A stretch of 64,000 bases of DNA, taken from NCBI GenBank assembly GCA_003990705.1, contig AP018318.1:2049501-2113500 (forward strand), given 5' to 3'. The notes beneath the pieces were generated by a model that saw only the letters and a list, made by a program, of their open reading frames with translations, did not search any database and was not told where the DNA came from. Shown piece by piece: positions 57,716-64,000 of this stretch. The stretch is from Nostoc sp. HK-01. Lineage in GTDB: Bacteria > Cyanobacteriota > Cyanobacteriia > Cyanobacteriales > Nostocaceae. The position numbers and the translations under genes were made by a program. Position 1 is the stretch's first letter; each line of letters starts with the position of its first letter.

Positions 57716-58367
57716 GCAAAACTACCTAGATAACTACAGTGTTTAGCTTGAGCAACTGACAACCCTATCACTGGGAGGGTATTTTTGTCTATAAACCATT
57801 AGAGCAGGTTTTGTTTATAGAGACTCACATTCATCAAATATTCTGCTTGGTTAAATTCTGTAGGGTGTTTGACGGCTAAGTAAAGATTTGAGCCTTGAAA
57901 AAATGAGAAATTAGCCGTAATGCACCGAATTGGATGATGCGTTGGCGCAGACGCTCTACCTCCGAACACTGAGATTCGAGGAAGTGCAAGCCTTAGCTAA
58001 CTCATTAATTAAGTGCAGTCAAAAACTTAGGTTTACAATATTTATACTTAACCTTATTGCTAGTCCACATATAAATAAAAATACATTTTTTCATCCTCTA
58101 AGAGTATTATTTAAACTAGAATTTCTCTAACTTTATTCCCTAAGTATTTTACCTACAGTTCAAACCTCAGAATGATAAAGGTAATATCCCCTTAGCGAGA
58201 AGTCATTTTGTTTAAATATTTTTAATCTAAAAATTAATTAAACAAAATTTATTCATTCTCTGCTTGGTAAATCTCATTAACTATTGCTCATCAAAAAAAG
58301 ATACTTAACTTAAAGTTAGGTAGTAATTTTCTGTTTGTTGTTGTATTCAATTATTTGGAGGTTCGGA
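57716..58367. other. Gene-free stretch between lgt and the DUF2808-like gene
   Basis: About 650 bases between diverging genes. A short GC-richer patch at 57940-57985 (GATGCGTTGGCGCAGACGC) resembles common cyanobacterial intergenic repeats. No credible protein frame, tRNA or sRNA was found. Promoters for both neighbours should be here. Confidence 0.4.
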
Positions 58368-58835
58368 ATGAAAAGATTAATTTTGTTGTCTAGCGTGAGT
58401 TTAGCGATCGCTGCTACTTGTCTTCCGGCTCAAGCTCAACGACAAGACATATCTTACAATAGCACTGCTCCGCGAATTAGCAGTACAAGTGGGTACGATA
58501 ATACTCACACAATTAGTGTCTACACAGGAATGCAACCGCTGTCTTACTTAATAGTTAGACCTTCAGATGCTATTAAAGTTAGTGACAATATCGATGTAAC
58601 TGATCAATCTGGTCGGCGTGTTGATACTAGCATCACCAGAGAAGATGACCGCAAAATTAGAATTAACTTCTCTCAACCTATACCTCCTGGCACTAATCTC
58701 AATATTGCTTTTAGGAATATTGATTTTGCCAATGCTTTTCCTAATAGAAGCTTTGTTTACTATGACATTTCTGGCGGACATATCGGTTTATCTAGAGAAG
58801 TTCCCTATGGTTTAGCCCAAGTTCAGGTATATTAA
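58368..58835 (+). CDS. Secreted DUF2808-like protein
   Basis: A 155-residue exported protein. I use ATG 58368 (MKRLILLSSVSLAIAAT), because GGAGG lies about 10 bases upstream and a clean signal peptide follows (cut after AQA, about residue 22). The frame could extend to 58335, but that part has no signal character. The mature part is beta-rich with the pattern QPLSYLIVRPSDAIKVSDNI ... VRINFSQPIPPGTNLNIAF-like (actual KIRINFSQPIPPGTNL), which resembles DUF2808, a cyanobacterial periplasmic family of unknown function. It is a single gene closed by a strong hairpin at 58859-58895. Confidence 0.75.
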   Translation: MKRLILLSSVSLAIAATCLPAQAQRQDISYNSTAPRISSTSGYDNTHTISVYTGMQPLSYLIVRPSDAIKVSDNIDVTDQSGRRVDTSITREDDRKIRINFSQPIPPGTNLNIAFRNIDFANAFPNRSFVYYDISGGHIGLSREVPYGLAQVQVY

Positions 58836-58858
58836 TTTTTGGGTTAAACATTCATAAA

Positions 58859-58895
58859 AAAAGTAGAAACGTTATTATGCAACGTTTCTACTTTT
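58859..58895. terminator. Perfect 15-bp hairpin, bidirectional terminator
   Basis: AAAAGTAGAAACGTT (58859-58873) and AACGTTTCTACTTTT (58881-58895) form a perfect stem with a 7-nt loop. Because the stem ends in A and T runs it can work on both strands. It lies between converging genes (the DUF2808-like gene and the DUF4126 gene). Confidence 0.85.
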
Positions 58896-58966
58896 CAAAA
58901 ATGAAATATGATTACTATATCAAGCCTATTATTGTAAATTCTGAATTCTGTTGTAATATTATTAGA

Positions 58967-59578
58967 TTAATAAATACTTTTCTTTTGATAACGCCAGTCA
59001 TACCATTGTTTAGCACTACGCACTGCAAACCACAGCAATATTAAAGCAATTAATCCCCCTTGCCAAGGCGCACCAAAGGCAAATAACACTAAAGCAATGC
59101 AGAGAGTATCTTGCAAAAAAGTTGCCCACAAAGGTAAGCCGCGCAAGCGATAAAACCAACCAACTTGCACAATTTGTAATACGAATGCTAATAATCCCGC
59201 CGTTAAAGCAATTAACCACTCAGGTGTGGCGGTGGCGGAAGCAACAGCTAAACCCATAATTGCCCCCACCAGTGGAGATAAAAATAACTCAACTACTTGT
59301 ATTACTCTTTGTCCCAGCAATCTTTTGCTACCAAAGAATTCTAATAATGACCAACTGGTGAGAACAACTAACAAAATATGCGGGGAAATGTGAGATAAAA
59401 TCGGAGTCTGCGACCATAAGTTGCTGCCCTGCAACAGTCCGATAATTAATAGGGGTATGCCTATTCTTAACCCTGCTGCCGCAGAAGCAGAAAGTATGGC
59501 AAATATTTCAACCATTAGGGCAATTGTAAATAAGTATTTGTTACTTATATTACCCAGGGCTAATAAAAATTCCAGCAC
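58967..59578 (-). CDS. DUF4126 family membrane protein
   Basis: A 203-residue integral membrane protein with about five hydrophobic helices (IALMVEIFAILSASAAAGL near residues 18-36, IGIPLLIIGLL, ILLVVLTSWSLLEFFG, LVGAIMGLAVASATA, LCIALVLFAFGAPWQGGLIAL). The glycine/alanine-rich first helix pair and the ELFLSPLVGAIMG segment fit DUF4126, a family of unknown function widespread in bacteria. A start at the second Met (residue 22, MVEIFAIL) is also possible. No neighbours suggest a role. Confidence 0.75.
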   Translation of the reverse strand: MLEFLLALGNISNKYLFTIALMVEIFAILSASAAAGLRIGIPLLIIGLLQGSNLWSQTPILSHISPHILLVVLTSWSLLEFFGSKRLLGQRVIQVVELFLSPLVGAIMGLAVASATATPEWLIALTAGLLAFVLQIVQVGWFYRLRGLPLWATFLQDTLCIALVLFAFGAPWQGGLIALILLWFAVRSAKQWYDWRYQKKSIY

Positions 59579-59629
59579 ATAGAGACATTATTTAGCAATG
59601 ATTGTCTATGGAGACTGGGTGTGGGGGTG

Positions 59630-59773
59630 ATATCGTGTCCGGTGAAAGACTTATCATGAAGGCCGCAGGGGTGCAGAGGAGCAGGGGTGCAGGGGTGCAG
59701 AGGAGCAGAGGAGAGGGTTTTGTCGTTTCTGCACAGATTTACCGAACCATAACTGATTTGCCGGACATGATAT
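59630..59773. repeat. MITE-like element with inverted ends (truncated copy at 12191-12268)
   Basis: The left end ATATCGTGTCCGG (from 59630) and right end CCGGACATGATAT (to 59773) are inverted repeats with one mismatch. Inside are tandem GCAGGGGTGCAGAGGA units and the segment TTTCTGCACAGATTTACC, shared with the 12.2-kb copy. There is no coding capacity. It sits in the gap 59579-59953, followed by a second stem at about 59809-59852 (GGGTATAAG / CTTATACCC). Confidence 0.68.
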
Positions 59774-59953
59774 GAAAGGGCTTCGCCGTGAGCCTCAGCC
59801 GAACGGTAGAGGGTATAAGGGTTTTGAATAAGTACACTCTTATACCCCTACACCCTGGTTACTGCGCGTGTCTTGAACGCAGTCCAAGTACACCCTTCCC
59901 AAAACCTTTGATTTTTCGCTGTGTATACACGGTAGCCAAAAGCAGGGGAAAAA

Positions 59954-61249
59954 TTAAATATCCAAGCGCTTGTAAACTTCATCCAAGTGCTGGAGATGGT
60001 GCTGCGGATCAAAACACTTTTCAATTTCTGCGGGTGAGAGTTTGGCTGTAACTCGCGGATCTTGACTAATCAAATCGTGAAAATTTCCTTCTGGCTGATT
60101 CCAAGCAGCGTGGGCGCTTTGTTGCACGATCGCATAAGCTTCTTCCCGATTTAAACCTTTGTCTATTAAGGTGAGTAGCACTCTTTGGCTGAAGACTACA
60201 CCGCCATAACAGTTGAGATTTCGCGCCATGTTCTCAGGATACACCAGCAGATTTGTCACCAATTCGGTGATTTCCACTAACATAAAGTGCGTCAAAATAC
60301 ACGCATCTGGCAAAACTACCCGTTCTACAGAACTATGGGAAATGTCCCGTTCATGCCACAAAGCCACGTTTTCTAAAGTTGCACCTGCATGGCTTCTCAC
60401 CAAACGCGCCATTCCCGTTAATCTTTCAGAACGGATGGGATTGCGCTTGTGAGGCATTGCACTAGAACCTTTTTGGCCTTTGGCGAAGAATTCTTCAACT
60501 TCCAAAACGTCTGTTTTTTGCAAGTTGCGAATTTCCACAGCAAAACGTTCAATGGATGCTGCCAATAATGCCAATTGCTGCACATAATCGGCGTGGCGAT
60601 CGCGGGAAATTACTTGTGTGGAAGCTGTATCCGGTTTGAGTCCGAGTTTTTCACAGGCGATCGCTTCCACACGGGGTTCAATGTTGGCGTAAGTTCCCAC
60701 CGCACCAGAAATCTTGCCTACAGCAATGGTTTCCCGGAGAGTTTTCAGCCTTTCTTGATGACGCAATACTTCCGCCAACCACCCAGCCAACTTAAAACCA
60801 AAGGTGATGGGTTCGGCGTGGATACCATGCGATCGCCCAATCATCACGGTATTTTTATGTTCCCGTGCTTTTTGGCGAATTGCCTCAATCAAATCTGTCA
60901 GTCGTTGGGATATGACATCCAAACTGGCAACCAGTTGCAGTGCTAAAGCGGTATCTAATACATCTGAACTGGTTAAACCTAAGTGAATATAACGTCCAGC
61001 CTCACCTACATATTCATTGACGTTTGTCAAGAAAGCGATGACATCATGACGGACTTCCGCTTCAATTTCTAGAATCCGCTTAGGCTCAAAATTAGCCTTA
61101 GCTTTGATTTCCACAACGGCATCAGCGGGAATGTAACCCAGTTCAGCTTGGGCTTCACAAGCTGCAATTTCTACCTGAAGCCAGGTTTGGAATTTATAAA
61201 ATTCAGTCCACAGGTTGCCCATTTCGGGCAAGGTATAACGCTCAATCAA
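59954..61249 (-). CDS. purB: Adenylosuccinate lyase
   Basis: A 431-residue enzyme of purine synthesis acting on SAICAR and adenylosuccinate. The fumarase/ASL signature GSSAMPHKRNP (about residues 263-273) carries the catalytic serine loop. The other catalytic His lies in GRSHGIHAEPITFG (about 140), and LTSSDVLDTALALQL is the third conserved region. It starts with MIERYTLPEMGNLW, the usual N-terminus for the bacterial short form. It is complete and monocistronic. No doubt about the family. Confidence 0.97.
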   Translation of the reverse strand: MIERYTLPEMGNLWTEFYKFQTWLQVEIAACEAQAELGYIPADAVVEIKAKANFEPKRILEIEAEVRHDVIAFLTNVNEYVGEAGRYIHLGLTSSDVLDTALALQLVASLDVISQRLTDLIEAIRQKAREHKNTVMIGRSHGIHAEPITFGFKLAGWLAEVLRHQERLKTLRETIAVGKISGAVGTYANIEPRVEAIACEKLGLKPDTASTQVISRDRHADYVQQLALLAASIERFAVEIRNLQKTDVLEVEEFFAKGQKGSSAMPHKRNPIRSERLTGMARLVRSHAGATLENVALWHERDISHSSVERVVLPDACILTHFMLVEITELVTNLLVYPENMARNLNCYGGVVFSQRVLLTLIDKGLNREEAYAIVQQSAHAAWNQPEGNFHDLISQDPRVTAKLSPAEIEKCFDPQHHLQHLDEVYKRLDI

Positions 61250-61330
61250 CGTTCGCGGCAGAATACAACTGTCATATTTTACAGTTTAATTAGCCTAGAT
61301 ATACAAGAAGAAGGGAATAGGTTACAGCGA

Positions 61331-61409
61331 GTAGGGTGTGTTAGGCGTAAGCCGTAACGTACCGAAAACTTTGCGGTAGATGCGTTACGCTGTCGCTAAC
61401 ACATCCTAC
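61331..61409. repeat. Palindromic intergenic repeat
   Basis: GTAGGGTGTGTTAGGCGTAA (61331-61350) continues to CCGTAACG. It pairs with the reverse of CGTTACGCTGTCGCTAACAC (61383-61402) plus ATCCTAC, giving a long imperfect stem. This GTAGGGTGTGTTA-type palindrome is a familiar multi-copy repeat of Nostoc-like genomes. It lies upstream of purB. Confidence 0.75.
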
Positions 61410-61436
61410 GTACATTTCAGAAATCAAATATTAGTC

Positions 61437-61970
61437 CTATAGTACTTTTTGTTTAGCTGGAGAAAGAGTTGCTGTGTCTGAAGTGATGATACTGATACCG
61501 CCATCAGATTCCATGTAGGCTAATTTAACCTCAGCTAAAAATTCCACTCCTTGTTGGCGTAACTTACTCATCAACTCATCTTCTGTAATCAGTGCTTTTT
61601 TAAGATGTCGGTCAATCATTTGTCCATTTTTCACCAACAGCAGCGGTGGAGGATTGAGAAAGCGTTGAAATTTTGGCAATTTATAACCTAACCAGTTGAG
61701 AAAGTAACTCCAAAAAATCACTGTGCCTACTAGAATGCCACCTTCGGTAATTGATGTATAGTGACTTGCCATTGCATTTTGGGCTGCTTCAGCAAACAAT
61801 ACAACTACTAGTAAATCTGTGATTCCTAATGTTCCTATCTGTCGGCTAGGAAGAAAACGTAAGACTGAGAACAACGCCAGATAAACTAGAGAACCTCGAA
61901 TAATTAATTCTAAAATGCTAATACTAGGAATAAAAATTGCTGGCCAATCAATATAAAACCATTTGTCCAT
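61437..61970 (-). CDS. DUF421 (YetF/YcaP-like) membrane protein
   Basis: A 177-residue protein with three N-terminal transmembrane helices (about residues 17-40, 45-70 and 75-95) and a cytoplasmic C-terminal domain. The conserved segments are LRFLPSRQIGTLGITDLLVVVLFAEAAQNAM (part of the DUF421 signature), LLLVKNGQMIDRHLKKALITEDELMSKLRQ and YMESDGGISII, the last with the usual short beta motif. The function is not known; Bacillus YetF-type relatives affect spores and membranes. It lies 27 bases after the BrkB/YihY gene on the same strand, so the two probably form an operon. Confidence 0.85.
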   Translation of the reverse strand: MDKWFYIDWPAIFIPSISILELIIRGSLVYLALFSVLRFLPSRQIGTLGITDLLVVVLFAEAAQNAMASHYTSITEGGILVGTVIFWSYFLNWLGYKLPKFQRFLNPPPLLLVKNGQMIDRHLKKALITEDELMSKLRQQGVEFLAEVKLAYMESDGGISIITSDTATLSPAKQKVL

Positions 61971-61997
61971 TTTTGGGTACTCAGCACTTTGTGATAT

Positions 61998-62912
61998 TTA
62001 TCTGCGATCGCTGTTGATGCGTTTTGATTGACCATTATTATTCATGGGTATAGCATTGCGTGTCGGTCGAATACCGCTACCATATCTTCTGGCGTAAACT
62101 TGCGTAAATTCTGCGCCAAAAAACAGAATTTGGGCGGCATAATAAACCCAAGCAAGAATTACTACTAGTGAACCCGCTGCACCGTAAGTTGAGCCAAAAC
62201 TGCTATTACCAAGATATTGACCTAATAAATATCTACCCAAAGAAAACAATAGGGAGGTAATGACAGCACCAATTAACACATCATTCCAGGTAATTTTGGC
62301 ATCTGGTAAAACTTTGAAAATTAGTCCAAATAATATTGTCGTAATCGCAAAAGAAAGAATAAAGTTAACAACTTGCCAAATAACATCTACACCAGGGAGT
62401 AAGTTGCTAAAATAACCCACTACTGCCGTTAAAGCTGTACTAATAACCAGTGTGACTAATAGTAAAAAACCAATACCCAAAATCATCGCAAAAGATAAAG
62501 CACGCTGACGTACAACATTTTTCATCGCCCGTCCAGGTTTTGGTTTGACTTCCCAAATTGTATTCAGAGCGTCTTGAAGTTCAGTAAATAAGCCTGTAGC
62601 ACCTAAAAGTAAGAGTAAAATACTAATTACTGAGGCGATCGCACCTGTTTTTGGTTGGCTGGCGTTGCGGATGGCGATTTCGATAAACTTAGCTCCATCT
62701 GGCCCGACTAAACCTTGAATTTGCCGGACAATTTCACCTCTAGCAGCCTCTTCGCCAAATACTGCACCAGCGATCGCAATGACAATAATTAGCAACGGTG
62801 CAATCGAAAAAATTGTGTAGTAAGCTAATGCTGCGGCTAAACGAGAAGCTTTATCTTCGCTCCATTCTTGGAAAGTTTCTTGAAACAGCCCCACAATTGC
62901 CTGAAAGTTCAT
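61998..62912 (-). CDS. YihY/BrkB family membrane protein
   Basis: A 304-residue protein with six hydrophobic segments (about residues 28-55, 90-110, 135-165, 180-205, 215-235 and 245-270). The family signatures are LAAALAYYTIFSIAPLLIIV near the N-terminus, LFTELQDALNTIWEV, and GSTYGAAGSLVVILAWVYYAAQILFFGAEF in pieces near the end. It was once called RNase BN by mistake; the family is now thought to be a transporter or flippase of unknown substrate. Start ATG 62912. It is followed closely by the DUF421 gene. Confidence 0.92.
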   Translation of the reverse strand: MNFQAIVGLFQETFQEWSEDKASRLAAALAYYTIFSIAPLLIIVIAIAGAVFGEEAARGEIVRQIQGLVGPDGAKFIEIAIRNASQPKTGAIASVISILLLLLGATGLFTELQDALNTIWEVKPKPGRAMKNVVRQRALSFAMILGIGFLLLVTLVISTALTAVVGYFSNLLPGVDVIWQVVNFILSFAITTILFGLIFKVLPDAKITWNDVLIGAVITSLLFSLGRYLLGQYLGNSSFGSTYGAAGSLVVILAWVYYAAQILFFGAEFTQVYARRYGSGIRPTRNAIPMNNNGQSKRINSDRR

Positions 62913-63038
62913 TTACTTAGTCTCCTTGTTGGAGGATATCGCTTTCTTCCTTGCTATATTTGATACTGATTTTATAAATAGCGACATCTTCCTAAAGGGG
63001 TTTGTGCAGCTTCCTAAAAGAGATATTTTTTAAATAAA

Positions 63039-64000
63039 TTATGAACCGGGAATCGTTATATCTATTGGTGTCACCTGTGTTGCCAGCTGCGTTAAAGGTG
63101 GTTGAATAGCAGTTTCATTCCCCACTACCAAAGTCACCAGATTATTTGGTTTGATGTATTGCTGTGCTACTCGTTGCACATCAGCTGCTGTAGTTGCAGC
63201 TACAGCTTTTTGGTAGCGAAATAGAAAATCCGCAGGATAACCGTAATATTCGTATGTCATCAACCGTGACAAAGTTTGGGCAGGGTATTGAAAATCAAAC
63301 ACAAAGGAGTTGAGTGTAGATTCTTTAGCTAAGGCTAGTTCTGCTGGCGTTATTCTTTGCTCTTGGATACGCTTGATTTCAGTCTGTAAAGCTTTGATAA
63401 ACTGTACAGTAGTCTCAGAGCGAGTTTTTCCATCAGCAACAAACACTCCAGGGTAATCGTATTCAGGACTCCAAGAAGCTTCTACATCGTAAGTTAACCT
63501 TTGACGCGATCGCAATTCATTAAATAAGCGTACATTTAACACGCCACTCAACACACTCAGCGCGCCATAGTCAGGACTATCTCTCTGTCCCCCTAAATGC
63601 CCCATACGAACACTACTCTGCGTTAATTGCGGTTGATTGGCAAAAAAGACACCACCTGTATTTGCTGGCGATACCTCTGGTAATTGGGATTTAGTGATAT
63701 TGTGGTTTGGCTGCCAATCGCCTAACTTAGCTTGGATGAGCGATCGCATTTTACTGGTGTCAAAATCACCCACAATTCCCAAAATTATATTATTGGGGTG
63801 GAAATATTGTTGGTAAAAGTTCAGCAAGTCTTCACGAGTAATCCGATTTACCGTTGCGTACTCTGCTGTGCGGGCATAAGGGCTATCTTTACCATAAATC
63901 AATTTCAAAAATTCCCGATCTGCAATACTATCTGGCTCATCGTTGCGACGAGCAATATTATCTTTCAACTGAGCCTTAGCTAAATCCAGCTTTTCCTGAG
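63039..64000 (-). CDS. M16 family zinc peptidase-like protein, C-terminal part
   Basis: The frame is open from the right window edge (QEKLDLAKAQLKDNIARRND) to a stop at 63039, so the N-terminal part, where the HxxEH zinc site would be, is outside the window. The visible 320 residues contain the M16 tail of the first domain (LKLIYGKDSPYARTAEYATV, ITREDLLNFYQQYFHPNNII, GDFD) and the second domain (VRMGHLGGQRDSPDYGALSVLSGVL, FNELRSRQRLTYDVEASW, quoted in part). Such proteins are processing-peptidase-like or insulinase-like, often exported and working in pairs. A TTG at 63968 is not the true start, since coding continues upstream. The type of activity cannot be fixed without the missing half. Confidence 0.9.
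   Translation of the reverse strand, partial: QEKLDLAKAQLKDNIARRNDEPDSIADREFLKLIYGKDSPYARTAEYATVNRITREDLLNFYQQYFHPNNIILGIVGDFDTSKMRSLIQAKLGDWQPNHNITKSQLPEVSPANTGGVFFANQPQLTQSSVRMGHLGGQRDSPDYGALSVLSGVLNVRLFNELRSRQRLTYDVEASWSPEYDYPGVFVADGKTRSETTVQFIKALQTEIKRIQEQRITPAELALAKESTLNSFVFDFQYPAQTLSRLMTYEYYGYPADFLFRYQKAVAATTAADVQRVAQQYIKPNNLVTLVVGNETAIQPPLTQLATQVTPIDITIPGS

Noticed and set aside
57930-58130. Open frame of 66 codons between lgt and the DUF2808-like gene
   Set aside because: No ribosome site, it starts within a common intergenic repeat and has a random composition.
59809-59852. Stem GGGTATAAG/CTTATACCC as a terminator of purB or the DUF4126 gene
   Set aside because: The distance and strand do not suit termination of either gene; it is more likely another palindromic repeat.
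1-64000. tRNA, rRNA, prophage or conjugative genes
   Set aside because: No cloverleaf arms with GGTTCGAATC-type loops, no ribosomal RNA motifs, and no phage or plasmid functions were seen in the gaps or frames.

Overview
The window is chromosomal DNA from a filamentous, probably heterocyst-forming cyanobacterium (Nostoc/Anabaena type). The signs are many GCGATCGC (HIP1) octamers, short heptameric repeats, small palindromic intergenic repeats, PEP-CTERM proteins, a group 2 sigma factor and, above all, a scytonemin (sunscreen pigment) gene cluster.

Left part (1-26,500) is a mixed set of mostly single genes: the N-terminal half of mfd, a CNNM/CorC-type membrane protein, a large RTX-type calcium-binding protein built from near-identical 187-residue repeats, an aldo/keto reductase, a glutathione-transferase-like protein, a two-EF-hand calcium protein, an acyl-CoA ligase, a PEP-CTERM protein, a secreted phosphoesterase, an orphan solute-binding protein, a group 2 sigma factor, a cation-efflux transporter, a CheY-like regulator, a hybrid sensor kinase, a zinc-ribbon peptide and rlmN.

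Centre (26,500-55,200) is one long minus-strand biosynthetic block, read from right to left: scyA-scyB-scyC-scyD-scyE-scyF, eboA-eboB-eboC, tyrA, eboD-eboE-eboF, then dedicated copies of trpE(G), trpC, trpA, trpB, trpD and a DAHP synthase. The aromatic genes supply tryptophan and p-hydroxyphenylpyruvate. ScyB makes indole-3-pyruvate, ScyA couples the two keto acids, ScyC cyclises the product, and the periplasmic ScyD/E/F and Ebo proteins act late, in export and maturation. A divergent sensor kinase plus AraC-type response regulator sits upstream, as in known scytonemin clusters. The main discovery is that scyA is broken by a complete 1,070-bp IS5-family (IS903-type) element with a perfect 9-bp target duplication. 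Removing the element and one duplication copy restores an uninterrupted frame of 633 codons, so this looks like a recent, clean knockout of scytonemin synthesis with the rest of the cluster intact.

Right part (55,200-64,000) holds a MIF-type tautomerase, cobM, a candidate small RNA with its own terminator, lgt, a DUF2808-like secreted protein, a DUF4126 membrane protein, purB, a DUF421 protein, a BrkB/YihY membrane protein and the C-terminal part of an M16 peptidase that runs off the window. I saw no tRNA, rRNA, CRISPR array or prophage.
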